A DNA stretch of 64,000 bases from JADKAV01 sp963818505 (GTDB lineage Bacteria > Actinomycetota > Actinomycetes > S36-B12 > UBA10799): NCBI GenBank assembly GCA_963818505.1, contig CAWFSJ010000006.1, forward strand, positions 80,492 through 144,491. Direction: 5' to 3'. This document shows, piece after piece, positions 33,004 through 41,472 of this stretch (position 1 is its first letter; every line of letters starts with the position of its first letter). The notes under the pieces were generated by a model, which was given only the letters and a program-made list of their open reading frames with translations, was not told the DNA's origin and ran no database searches. The translations under genes and the position numbers were made by a program.

Positions 33004-34304
33004 TCGACGTCAGCGTCATCGTCCCGGTGTTCAACAAGGGCCCCTACTTGCCGGAGTTGATCGACAGTCTGAGCAGGCAGACTTCCGGATCGTTCGACGT
33101 CTGGCTGGTGGATGACGGATCCACCGACGGCTCGGAGCGGTTGTGCGACAAGATCGCGGCCTCCGACGAACGCTTTCATGTCCTGCACCAGCCCAACTCC
33201 GGCTGGCCGGGACGCCCCCGCAACGTGGGCATCGACTTGAGCGAGAGCCGCTATCTGTTCTTCGCCGATGCCGATGACTGGTGCGAACCGACACTGTTGG
33301 CCGATCTGGTCGGATTCGCCGACAGCCATGACAGCGACGTCGTGCTGCCGGTCGTGATCGCCGAGGGCCACGCATTCTCGGCGCGGGAGTCGGTCTACGA
33401 GAGCAACGTGGATCTCGACCAGCGCGAGGCGTTCCAGAGCCTGACACCACACAAACTGTTCCGCCGGTCGTACTTCGAGGGTCTGGGCCTTCGATTCACC
33501 GAGGATCGCGTCCCGCTGGAGGACGGCCAACTGGTGGCCCGCGCCTATGTCGGGGGCGGACGCGTCAGCCGGTTCGGCGAGCGGCTCGGGTATCACTACA
33601 TGGGCCGCGAGGGGACCAACATCTCCTACGCCCCGCGTGATCCGCTGGCCCACGGGCGTAGCGTGGCCAACATCATGGCCTCGGCACGCCAACTGCCCGA
33701 GCACGCCGACGAGATCATCGTCGACCTGTACCGGCGCAAACTGCTTCGCTACCTCGGACCGCGCCAGTTGCCGCACATGCCCCCTGAGCGCCAGACGGCC
33801 TACGTGCAGGCGACCGCCGAGATCGCCCAGGAATTCATCTCCGCCGATCTGGAGTCCCAGTTGAGCGGCTGGCCCCGTCTGGCATCGCGCACCGCACGCC
33901 TCGAGGCGGCTCCGATCAGCGTGGCGCTCGCGCAGGCTCGGGCCGACGAACTGGTCCCGGCCGAGCGTAAGGACGGGCATTGGTTTATCGGACCGGTACA
34001 GGCCGACGACATCGTCACCGTCCGCCCCAAGGTCCGACGCACCCCCTCCAAAGGCGTCAAAGTCGTCACCCGCCCCGACTGGGTACGCGTTACCGCCCCT
34101 CGCCTGGAGTTCCACATCGACGACAGGGTCGTGGACAGCGACGAGCAGTTGCGCCCCATGCACCGCCTCGACGGTCAAGCTGTCGTGGTGGCCTGCTGGG
34201 ACGATCTGGAGGTCCCGATCGCCTACGACGGCGAAGCGGTAGTCGAGAACCGACTGGCATACAGCCGCGACGAGTCAGGTCACCTGACCGTCACAGGGGC
34301 GTAG
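33000..34304 (+). CDS. Glycosyltransferase family 2 inserted in the acc operon
   Basis: 434 aa. The GT2 domain (~1-230) has VSVIVPVFNKGPYLPELIDS, LVDDGSTDGS, GRPRNVGID, YLFFADADDWCEP and a VPLEDGQLVARAY acceptor block. The C-terminal ~200 residues are mixed alpha/beta with no recognised domain but resemble in style the extensions of TagF-associated GT2 proteins. GTG 33000 overlaps the accE stop (GTGA). It overlaps the convergent maf gene by 25 bp. In the usual accE-maf order of actinobacteria there is no such gene, so this is probably a later insertion. A wall-polymer role is inferred from family only. Confidence 0.85.
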   Translation: MIDVSVIVPVFNKGPYLPELIDSLSRQTSGSFDVWLVDDGSTDGSERLCDKIAASDERFHVLHQPNSGWPGRPRNVGIDLSESRYLFFADADDWCEPTLLADLVGFADSHDSDVVLPVVIAEGHAFSARESVYESNVDLDQREAFQSLTPHKLFRRSYFEGLGLRFTEDRVPLEDGQLVARAYVGGGRVSRFGERLGYHYMGREGTNISYAPRDPLAHGRSVANIMASARQLPEHADEIIVDLYRRKLLRYLGPRQLPHMPPERQTAYVQATAEIAQEFISADLESQLSGWPRLASRTARLEAAPISVALAQARADELVPAERKDGHWFIGPVQADDIVTVRPKVRRTPSKGVKVVTRPDWVRVTAPRLEFHIDDRVVDSDEQLRPMHRLDGQAVVVACWDDLEVPIAYDGEAVVENRLAYSRDESGHLTVTGA

Positions 34305-34891
34305 TTCCACAACGAGGTCCACTGCAGACCCGCCTCGCGCACCATGTCGCGAAGCAGCGGGATCCCCAGGCCCACGACATTGGCTGCGTCACCCTCGATG
34401 CCTTGAACGAAAGCCGAACCGTATCCATCGAGGGTGAAACCACCGGCAACGTTGAGCGGTTCACCCGTTGCCACGTACGCCCGGATCTCCTCGTCGTCGG
34501 GTTCGGCGAAGTGCACAGTCGTGATCGCGGCCGCTGTGAGCATGCCGGCGGGGTGGATGAGGCAGTGGCCAGTGATCAGTCGCCCGGATCGCCCACGCAT
34601 CTCACGCCAGCGCGCGACCGCAATGTCTGTCCGCAGGGGTTTGCCCAAGCTCTCGCCGAACATGTCGAGCACGGAATCGGCGCCCACGACCAGTTCACCT
34701 GGGCGCTGCAAGGCCACGTCTTGGGCCTTGGCCTGGGCAAGCGCCATAGCCAGTTCCTGCGGTTCGGCCTGGGGCATGGTCGCAGCCAGTTCCTCCTCGT
34801 CCACCGCGCTGACGACGACCTCAGGATCGATCCCGGCGGCGCGCAGCAGACGTAACCTCGACGGCGAGGCTGAGGCCAGGATCAGACGCAT
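34280..34891 (-). CDS. maf: Maf-family nucleotide pyrophosphatase
   Basis: 203 aa. MRLILASASPSRLRLLRAAG, VVGADSVLDMFGESLGKP, WREMRGRSGRLITGHCLI and VAGGFTLDGYGSAFVQGIEGDAANVVGLGIPLL are Maf signatures, with the general base Asp in GADS. Maf proteins hydrolyse non-canonical or modified dTTP/UTP/CTP to monophosphates. ATG 34891 lies 6 nt after TACGAT. It points away from the other acc genes and towards the GT2 gene, with which its 3' end overlaps. Confidence 0.94.
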   Translation of the reverse strand: MRLILASASPSRLRLLRAAGIDPEVVVSAVDEEELAATMPQAEPQELAMALAQAKAQDVALQRPGELVVGADSVLDMFGESLGKPLRTDIAVARWREMRGRSGRLITGHCLIHPAGMLTAAAITTVHFAEPDDEEIRAYVATGEPLNVAGGFTLDGYGSAFVQGIEGDAANVVGLGIPLLRDMVREAGLQWTSLWNYAPVTVR

Positions 34892-34897
34892 GAGCCG

Positions 34898-34903
34898 ATC
34901 GTA
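34898..34903 (-). promoter_or_regulatory. Leaderless -10 box TACGAT for maf
   Basis: TACGAT, 6 nt, ATG 34891. Confidence 0.6.
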
Positions 34904-34938
34904 CGCACGGGGCGGGCCGACCTTGCCGCGATGCCCGC

Positions 34939-35006
34939 GTTAGAGGTTGTGCTGTTCGTTAGCGAATCCACGCGTTGTTTCGCTAACGAACCGCACAACC
35001 TCTAAC
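34939..35006. repeat. Dispersed palindromic element, copy C
   Basis: Arms 34939-34966 and 34979-35006, loop TCCACGCGTTGT. Both arms carry the same change relative to copy B (TTCGTTAGC paired with GCTAACGAA), so pairing is kept; one other mismatch remains. It sits between the divergent maf and accA genes and is preceded by CCCGC, the same flank as the tandem units at 26.8 kb. Confidence 0.93.
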
Positions 35007-35059
35007 CAACGGTCCGGCCCAACAACCCTCCCCGCACGTGGGGCCGACGTGACTACTCC

Positions 35060-35065
35060 TAGACT
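35060..35065 (+). promoter_or_regulatory. Leaderless -10 box TAGACT for accA
   Basis: TAGACT, 6 nt, GTG 35072. Confidence 0.65.
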
Positions 35066-35071
35066 CAAGTT

Positions 35072-36835
35072 GTGCGCAAAGTCCTGATTGCCAACCGTGG
35101 GGAAATCGCCATCCGGGTCGCGCGTGCCTGTCGGGACGCCGGATTGGCCAGTGTGGCCGTCTACGCGAACTCCGACCGGGACGCCCAGCACGTGAAGGCT
35201 GCTGATGAGGCCTACAGCCTCGACGGTGAAACCGCCGCTGAGACGTATCTGGTCGTCGACAAATTGCTCGATGCTGCGCAGCGCAGCGGAGCCGATGCCG
35301 TCCACCCCGGTTACGGCTTCCTGAGCGAGAATGCCGACTTCGCCCAGGCGGTCATCGACGCCGGGCTCATCTGGATCGGCCCGCCCCCCTCAGCCATCCG
35401 TTCACTGGGCGACAAGGTGTCTGCACGCCACATCGCCCAACGAGCCGGAGCTCCGCTGGTCGCAGGCACACCCGATCCTGTCTCCGGGGCCGACGAGGTG
35501 GTCGAGTTCGCCAAGGAGAACGGACTGCCGATCGCGATCAAGGCGGCCTTCGGTGGCGGCGGACGCGGCCTCAAGGTGGCCCGCAACATTGAAGAGGTCA
35601 GCGAACTCTACGACTCGGCCGTGCGTGAGGCTGTCGCCGCGTTCGGTCGCGGAGAGTGTTTCGTCGAGCGCTACTTGGACAACCCCCGGCACGTGGAGAC
35701 ACAGGTGCTGGCCGACATCCACGGCAACGTTGTGGTCGTGTCCACTCGCGACTGCTCCCTGCAGCGCCGCCACCAGAAACTCGTCGAGGAGGCGCCCGCG
35801 CCGTTCCTGTCCGACGCGCAGGTGGCCGAGCTCTACCGGGCCAGTAAGGCGATCGTCAAAGAGGCCGGGTACGTCGGCGCGGGAACCTGCGAGTTCCTGG
35901 TCGGCCAGGACGGCACCATCTCCTTCCTCGAGGTCAACACCCGACTGCAGGTCGAGCACCCGGTCTCCGAGGAGGTCGCCGGCATCGACCTCGTGCGCGA
36001 GCAGTTCCGGATCGCCGACGGTGAGGCCCTCGGATACGACGACCCGCCGCTGCGTGGGCACTCGTTCGAGTTCCGGATCAACGGCGAGGACCCGGGCCGC
36101 AACTTCCTGCCCGCGCCCGGCGTGCTGACCGTCTGGAAACCTCCGTCGGGCCCCGGTGTGCGCCTCGACGCCGGGTTCACCACAGGTGATGTGATCGGCG
36201 GCAACTTCGACTCACTTCTGGCCAAACTGATCGTGACCGGCGCCGACCGCCAGCAGGCCCTCGAGCGCTCCCGGCGGGCCCTGGCCGAGTTCGAGATCGA
36301 AGGCATCGCCACCGCTCTGACATTCCATCGTGTGGTCGTCGAGGACCCGGCCTTCGCGCCGCTGGATCCCAAGCAGGAATTCACCGTGCACACCCGCTGG
36401 ATCGAGACCGGTTTCGACAACCAGATCCCGCCCTATGGGGGCACTCAGGAGGCTGAGGAGTCCCAGGACGAGCGCCAGGCCGTGACCGTCGAGGTCGGTG
36501 GCAAGCGCATCGAGGTGACATTGCCCGCGGCCTTGAGTGTCGGTGCAGCAGCTCCGGGCGGCGGAGGTGCCAAGCGTGCGGCGAAACGGTCGAAGAAGTC
36601 CGGCAGCGGTGGCGCCGGCGGGGACTCCTTGACCGCCCCGATGCAGGGCACGATCGTCAAGGTCGCGGTCGAAGAGGGACAAACCGTCGAGGCCGGCGAA
36701 CTGATCGTTGTGCTTGAGGCCATGAAGATGGAACAGCCCCTCAACGCGCACAAGGCGGGCACGGTCACTGGGCTGAATGCCGAAATCGGGGCTACGGTAC
36801 CTACAGGGACAGTTCTCTGCGAGATCAAGGACTAG
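35072..36835 (+). CDS. accA: Acyl-CoA carboxylase alpha subunit (biotin carboxylase + BCCP)
   Basis: 587 aa. The biotin-carboxylase domain (~1-445) shows KVLIANRGEIAIRV, HPGYGFLSEN, KAAFGGGGRGLKV (ATP loop), RDCSLQRRHQKLVEEAPAP and FLEVNTRLQVEHPVSE. A Gly/Lys-rich linker (~490-525) leads to the BCCP domain with the biotinylation site VLEAMKMEQPL (~555). It carboxylates its own biotin for both beta subunits in the window; BirA (31051) attaches the biotin. GTG 35072 fits a leaderless transcript. This is the AccA3/PccA type of actinobacteria. Confidence 0.96.
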   Translation: MRKVLIANRGEIAIRVARACRDAGLASVAVYANSDRDAQHVKAADEAYSLDGETAAETYLVVDKLLDAAQRSGADAVHPGYGFLSENADFAQAVIDAGLIWIGPPPSAIRSLGDKVSARHIAQRAGAPLVAGTPDPVSGADEVVEFAKENGLPIAIKAAFGGGGRGLKVARNIEEVSELYDSAVREAVAAFGRGECFVERYLDNPRHVETQVLADIHGNVVVVSTRDCSLQRRHQKLVEEAPAPFLSDAQVAELYRASKAIVKEAGYVGAGTCEFLVGQDGTISFLEVNTRLQVEHPVSEEVAGIDLVREQFRIADGEALGYDDPPLRGHSFEFRINGEDPGRNFLPAPGVLTVWKPPSGPGVRLDAGFTTGDVIGGNFDSLLAKLIVTGADRQQALERSRRALAEFEIEGIATALTFHRVVVEDPAFAPLDPKQEFTVHTRWIETGFDNQIPPYGGTQEAEESQDERQAVTVEVGGKRIEVTLPAALSVGAAAPGGGGAKRAAKRSKKSGSGGAGGDSLTAPMQGTIVKVAVEEGQTVEAGELIVVLEAMKMEQPLNAHKAGTVTGLNAEIGATVPTGTVLCEIKD

Positions 36836-36853
36836 CCAATCTGGAGGCCAGCC

Positions 36854-38125
36854 ATGAGACGGGTACTCGTAACGCTTTTCTCGGTCGTGTTCTTGGGACT
36901 CATCGTTGCTCCGGCATCCGCGACGACGATCGACGACGTGGTTACTTCGCTGCAGTCCGACCCGGTCTATAACGACCCCAAGGCTGAGAATGCACTGACC
37001 GACTCCGAGGCCCAGGATCTGCGCGACCAGATCGCCGCCAGCGGATCCTCAGTCTTCATCGCGATCCTGCCCGAAGCGGCCAAGGGCGGGCAGTCCACCG
37101 AGGACGTCGTGACCTACCTGCGCAGCAACGTCGGCGAGGCGGGATCTTATGCCGCAGTGGTGGGCGGCGAGTTCCGATCCACCACTCCGGCTGCGGCCAC
37201 AGCCGCATTCCAGCAGCAACGAGACAACGGCGTCTTCGCGGTCCTCAGCCAGTACGTGAGCAACGTCGCCACCATCGACTCCGGGGGCACGGTCACGACC
37301 ACCGACACGACCTCGCAGGAGTCTGGGGGCAGCGCGCTGGTCCCGGTGCTCGTACTCGGCGCTCTGGCCGCGGGTGTCGGGGGGTTGTTCTACATGGGCA
37401 AGCGCAAGCGGAACAAGGCGGACGCGCAAGCCCTCGCCTCGGTCAAGGAAACGATCGACGAAGACATCACCGCGTTCGGGGAGTCGCTGGATTCCGTGGA
37501 CTCCTCAGCAATATCCACCGAGGACAACCGTGCGGACTGGATGGCTGCCCTCGACCAGTACGACAAGGCCAAGCGGGCCTCCGACACGATGCGTGCGCCG
37601 GCCGAGGCAGCAACGGTCACCGAAGCCCTGGATGAAGGCCGCTTCAGGGTGGCCTGCGTGCAGTCCCGGTTGGCTGGTGAGCCCCTGCCCGACCGGCGGC
37701 CCCCGTGCTTCTTCGACCCGCGCCACGGCTTGAGCGTGAAGGACGTGTCCTACATCCCCATGGGTACGAACACCGCCCGCGATGTGCCCGCCTGCGCGGC
37801 GTGTGCAGCATCCGTGGACGACGGTCTCGACCCCGATGTCCGTCTGGTGACTGCCGCCAACGGCGGACGGCAGCCGTACTGGCAGGCGGGCCCGCAGTAC
37901 GGCGGATACGCCAGCGGGTACTACGGCAACAGCGGCATGGACCTCTTCTCCACCATTCTGGTGGGCACGATGCTGGGCAACATGATGACCGGGTCGATGA
38001 TGTATGGCGGCGGCTGGGGCGGCGACGCCGGAGGTGGCGGGGGCTCCGACTTCGGTGGTGGCGACTTCGGCGGCGGGGACTTCGGTGGTGGTGACTTCGG
38101 CGGCGGGGACTTCGGGGGCTGGTGA
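36854..38125 (+). CDS. Exported membrane protein with Gly-Asp-Phe repeat tail
   Basis: 423 aa. A signal peptide (~1-24, ending APASA) is followed by an extracellular alpha/beta domain (~26-135) with DPVYNDPKAENALTDSEAQD and VFIAILPEAA, like a family of actinobacterial envelope proteins that I cannot name with certainty. A membrane helix lies at ~160-180 (LVPVLVLGALAAGVGGLFYM). The cytoplasmic part has a helical region (~185-260), then CFFDPRHG...VPACAACAASV with a likely CxxC metal site, and ends in five GGGDF repeats. ATG 36854 follows TGGAGG. It is 19 nt downstream of accA and may share its transcript. Function is unknown. Confidence 0.75.
   Translation: MRRVLVTLFSVVFLGLIVAPASATTIDDVVTSLQSDPVYNDPKAENALTDSEAQDLRDQIAASGSSVFIAILPEAAKGGQSTEDVVTYLRSNVGEAGSYAAVVGGEFRSTTPAAATAAFQQQRDNGVFAVLSQYVSNVATIDSGGTVTTTDTTSQESGGSALVPVLVLGALAAGVGGLFYMGKRKRNKADAQALASVKETIDEDITAFGESLDSVDSSAISTEDNRADWMAALDQYDKAKRASDTMRAPAEAATVTEALDEGRFRVACVQSRLAGEPLPDRRPPCFFDPRHGLSVKDVSYIPMGTNTARDVPACAACAASVDDGLDPDVRLVTAANGGRQPYWQAGPQYGGYASGYYGNSGMDLFSTILVGTMLGNMMTGSMMYGGGWGGDAGGGGGSDFGGGDFGGGDFGGGDFGGGDFGGW
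38043..38122 (+). repeat. In-gene 15-nt minisatellite encoding GGGDF
   Basis: Five near-identical units of the form GGCGGGGACTTCGGT keep the reading frame and encode the C-terminal (GGGDF)n tail of the membrane protein. The copy number is likely to vary between strains. Confidence 0.8.
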
Positions 38126-38131
38126 GCCCCC
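38114..38131. terminator. Weak hairpin between convergent genes
   Basis: GGGGGCT-GGTG-AGCCCCC includes the TGA of the upstream gene and ends 5 nt from the convergent flavoprotein stop. There is no U-tract, so terminator function is only a possibility. Confidence 0.3.
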
Positions 38132-38135
38132 CGGA

Positions 38136-39521
38136 TCAGTCCGTGCTGTGCAGCCGCCGGGCGGCCTCCGCGATCGACCCGCTCAATGAGGGGTACACCG
38201 TGAACGTCGTGGCGAGGTCGTCCACATTGAGACCCAGGTCCACCGCAAGCGTCAGGGGATAGATCAACTCGCTGGCATTCGGGGCCACGACCACAGCCCC
38301 CACGACCGTTCCGGAGACCCTGCAGAAGATCTTGACGAAACCGTCTTCGAACCCCTGCATCTTCGCCCGGGCGTTCGTGGCCAGCGGCAGTTTGATCCCG
38401 TGAGCCCGCGCTGTTCCCGAATCGACCTCAGCCTGGGTGACCCCGACACTGGCGATCTGCGGGTCCGTGAAGACGTTGCTGCTGACCACTTTCAGGTCCA
38501 GCGGTGAGACCGCCTCACCGAGTGCGTGCCACATCGCGATCCGGCCCTGCATGGCGGCCACGTTGGCCAGGGGCAACACACCGGTGCAGTCCCCGGCCGC
38601 ATACACGCCGTTGACGCTTGTGCGCGAGACCCGGTCCACTCGGATGTAGCCGCCATCGTCGAGGTCAACACCCACCTGCTCGCATCCAAGATCCGTGGTG
38701 TTCGGAACGGCGCCCACGGCCATCAGGCAGTGGGTGCCTGCCAGTCGCGTGCCATCCTGCAAGGTGACGATGACCCCGTGTTCGCAGGACTCGACCGCCT
38801 CCGCCCGGGTCTGTGGCGCGAGTTCCATCCCCCGCTGCTGCAGGACGACCTCCAGCACCTCGGCGGCATCCGGATCCTCGGTCGGCAGCACCCGCTCGCG
38901 CGAGGACACCAGGACCACCTGGCTGCCCAGCGCGGTGTACGCACCTGCGAACTCGGCGCCGGTGACCCCCGATCCCACGACGATGAGCCGCTCAGGCAAC
39001 TCGGTGAGGTTGTAGAGCTGCTTCCAGGTCAAGATCCGTCGGCCATCCGGGACGGCCGTGGCCAACTCGCGCGGCCGGGCACCGGTGGCCAGCAGGATCA
39101 CGTCGGCACCGAACTGGAGTTCACCGACCTCCACGGTGTCCTTGGCCACCAACCGGCCCCGGCCCTCGACGATTTCTACTCCGGCATCGCGCAACCGGCG
39201 CGCGATGTCCACGCTCTGGGCCACAGCGAGGTCCAGAACACGGTTGTTCAACAGAGGGAAGTCGACACTCACGGTCCGGGGCCCGGGCACCTGCCCGGAA
39301 ACGCGTACTCCGAGCTCACCGGAGATGTTCGCACGTCCAACGCGCTCAGCAGTGGCAATCAGGGTCTTGCTCGGTACGCAGTCCGTCAGGACTGCAGCAC
39401 CTCCCATGCCAGTGTCCTCGATAACGATCACCCGGGCCCCGAACTGCGCGGCCACCAGTGCGGCCTCGTACCCGGCCGGACCTCCCCCCAGGATGACGAC
39501 CGACTTGGGTGCCGGGCTCAC
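38136..39521 (-). CDS. lpdA: Flavoprotein NAD(P)H-quinone reductase (LpdA-like)
   Basis: 461 aa. It has the disulfide-reductase fold: FAD-binding VVILGGGPAGYEAALVAAQ, NAD(P)-binding LIVVGSGVTGAEFAGAY, a GVYAAGDCTG FAD motif and a C-terminal dimer domain. At the redox site it reads GMGGAAVLTDCVPSKT, so only one of the two Cys is present. That is the mark of LpdA/Rv3303c-type quinone reductases rather than true lipoamide dehydrogenases. GTG 39521 overlaps, as GTGA, the TGA that ends the Lys-rich tail frame of Ku. In the sequence as given, a frame change inside ku makes this ORF continuous with ku. Confidence 0.9.
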   Translation of the reverse strand: MSPAPKSVVILGGGPAGYEAALVAAQFGARVIVIEDTGMGGAAVLTDCVPSKTLIATAERVGRANISGELGVRVSGQVPGPRTVSVDFPLLNNRVLDLAVAQSVDIARRLRDAGVEIVEGRGRLVAKDTVEVGELQFGADVILLATGARPRELATAVPDGRRILTWKQLYNLTELPERLIVVGSGVTGAEFAGAYTALGSQVVLVSSRERVLPTEDPDAAEVLEVVLQQRGMELAPQTRAEAVESCEHGVIVTLQDGTRLAGTHCLMAVGAVPNTTDLGCEQVGVDLDDGGYIRVDRVSRTSVNGVYAAGDCTGVLPLANVAAMQGRIAMWHALGEAVSPLDLKVVSSNVFTDPQIASVGVTQAEVDSGTARAHGIKLPLATNARAKMQGFEDGFVKIFCRVSGTVVGAVVVAPNASELIYPLTLAVDLGLNVDDLATTFTVYPSLSGSIAEAARRLHSTD

Positions 39522-40505
39522 GCGGTCTTCCTCGCGCGCTTGGCCGGCGCCTTCTTGACCGGCGCCTTCTTCGCAGCTGGCTTCTTCGCCGGCGCCTTCT
39601 TCGCCGCGGGCTTCTTCGCCGGGGCCTTCTTCGCCGGGGCCTTCTTCGCCGGGGCCTTCTTCGCCGGGGCCTTCTTCGCACGCGGGCCTCTTCGCAGCGG
39701 GCTTCTTGGCTGGCACCTTCTTCGCCGGGGCATTCCCAGCCCGTGCCAGGGACTCACGCAGAGCCGTCAAGAGGTCCACGACCTCCCCGCCTTCGGTTCC
39801 CGGCTCCTCTGCGGCGACCACTCCCTTGCCGCCGTGGACCTTCGCGTCGATGAGTGCCAGCAACTGTTCCCGGTAGCCGTCGTGGTACTGCTCGGGGTCG
39901 AAGTCGCCAGCCAGGGATTCGACCAGCGATGCGGCCATGGACAACTCCTGCGGTCGAATGTCCACCTGCTGATCCAGCACATCGAACCTGGCAGCTCGCA
40001 CCTCATCCGGCCATAACATCGTCTGCAACATCAGCACGTCCTCACGCACCCGCAGAACCCCGAGTTGCTGTTTCTGACGCAGACTCACCTGGACAATGGC
40101 GGTCAGGTCGGTGTCTTCGAGGGTCTTTCGAAGCAGCACATACGGCTTCAGCGCACGTTCCTCGGGTTCCAGCAGGTACGCCTTGTCGAAACGGACCGGA
40201 TCGACCTGTGACGACGGTACGAACTCCACCACGTCGATCTCCTTGGACGAAGAAACCGGCAGACTGGCGAAGTCCTCCTCGTCGAAGACCACCAAAGGCC
40301 CGTTGGGCACTTGGTAGGCCTTGGAGATCTCGGCGAGTTCCAGCACGTTCCCGCACTCACGGCACACACGGTTGTACTTGATCCGGCCGTTGTCGAGGGC
40401 ATGTATCTGATGGAATCGGACATCATGGTCCTCAGTGGCCGTGTAGGCCTTCACCGGGACCGACACGAGCCCGAACGACACAGAGCCCTTCCAAATCGCA
40501 CGCAC
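39518..40505 (-). CDS. ku: Ku DNA end-binding protein with an apparent frameshift in its tail
   Basis: The Ku core (~1-255) is intact: MRAIWKGSVSFGLVSVPVKA, CRECGNVLE, RALKPYVLLRKTL and QELSMAASLVESLAGDFDP. Bacterial Ku binds double-strand ends and recruits LigD in non-homologous end joining. The Lys-rich tail starts in frame (NAPAKKVPAKKPAAKRPA), but near 39680 the frame breaks: the natural KKAPAKKAPAKK tail goes on in the next frame and ends KRARKTA at TGA 39518, while the original frame becomes Glu/Gly-rich and runs without a stop into the flavoprotein. One extra base around 39680 explains this. The corrected length is about 329 aa, normal for actinobacteria. It could be a sequencing error, a real mutation or slippage. 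Confidence 0.85.
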
Positions 40506-40623
40506 GCCCCTAGCATGCTCTGTCGCGGCCGTTCCATGCCAGTGCCGGGCCAGAAGTTCGCCTACGCACAGTGTTCACCTAGTGGCAACCACGAAGCGGG
40601 CTGCATCAATCACAGACCCTTAC

Positions 40624-40629
40624 TAGGGT
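40624..40629 (+). promoter_or_regulatory. Leaderless -10 box TAGGGT for gene at 40636
   Basis: TAGGGT, 6 nt, ATG 40636. Confidence 0.6.
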
Positions 40630-40635
40630 CGAAGT

Positions 40636-41466
40636 ATGTCCGCGATCGTCGCGCAGGTCGACGGCCGCCAGGTGCGGCTGACCAGTCTGACGAAGACGAT
40701 GTACCCGTCGCTGGGCATCTCAAAATCGCAGGTGATCGACTACTACGCGACTGTCGGCGCCGCAGTGGTGGGGCAGACCGCGGGCCGGCCCGTCACCCGC
40801 ATCCGCTTTCCACACGGTGTCGGCGCCCAGTCGTTCTTCGAGAAGAACGCACCCGAGGGGATCCCCGACTGGATACCGCAGATGCTGGTCAATTCCATCC
40901 ACTACCCGGTCTTCAATGAGGTGGCCGCAGTGGTCTGGTCCGCCCAGAACAACGCCCTGGAGTTGCACACCCCGCAGTGGCGCACACCCGGGGCCGTGGA
41001 CAGGCTTGTCGTGGACCTTGATCCCGGACCCGGGGCGGGGTTGCCACAGTGTTGTCAGGTCGCACTTCTGGTCGACGAATACCTGTCGGCCGACGGTATG
41101 CATGGCATCCCAGTCACAAGCGGTTCCAAGGGGATGCAGGTCTATGTCGGCTTCCCAGAGCCGATGGATCCAGAAGCCGTTCTCAACTACGCGCGCTCGA
41201 TGGCCGCCGAGCTCACCGTCCGGCACCCTAACCAGGTTGTCGCCACGATGACCAAGTCCAAGCGCGAACACCGGGTCTTCATCGACTGGAGCCAGAACAA
41301 CCCTGCGAAGACGACGATCACCCCCTACTCACTGCGCGGTAAGGATCTGCCGTTCGCCGCCACTCCAGTGACTTGGGACGAGGTGAGGTCCGGCCTCGAG
41401 GAGCAGTTCCTGTACAGCGAGACCATCGCGCGCCTGCAGGAGTACGGCGACCTCATGCAAGCCTGA
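40636..41466 (+). CDS. ligD: Stand-alone LigD polymerase (primase-like, PolDom) protein
   Basis: 276 aa, the size of an isolated LigD polymerase domain. Motifs are TKTMYPSLGISKSQVIDYY, FFEKNAPEGIPDW, LVVDLDPGPG (motif I, two metal-binding Asp), VTSGSKGMQVYVGF (motif II, with Gln where many LigD enzymes have His) and RVFIDWSQNNPAKTTITPYSLRG (motif III Asp). It would add ribo- or deoxynucleotides at broken ends during Ku-dependent joining. No ligase or phosphoesterase domain is fused or found next to it. It is divergent from ku with 130 nt between, so the two are probably co-regulated. Confidence 0.92.
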   Translation: MSAIVAQVDGRQVRLTSLTKTMYPSLGISKSQVIDYYATVGAAVVGQTAGRPVTRIRFPHGVGAQSFFEKNAPEGIPDWIPQMLVNSIHYPVFNEVAAVVWSAQNNALELHTPQWRTPGAVDRLVVDLDPGPGAGLPQCCQVALLVDEYLSADGMHGIPVTSGSKGMQVYVGFPEPMDPEAVLNYARSMAAELTVRHPNQVVATMTKSKREHRVFIDWSQNNPAKTTITPYSLRGKDLPFAATPVTWDEVRSGLEEQFLYSETIARLQEYGDLMQA

Positions 41467-41472
41467 AAGCAC

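Noticed and set aside
38136..40505. A natural Ku-flavoprotein fusion of 789 residues
   Set aside because: The Lys-rich Ku tail continues in the other frame and stops with a GTGA overlap at the reductase start, so two genes plus an indel explain it better. It is reported as a finding rather than as one CDS.
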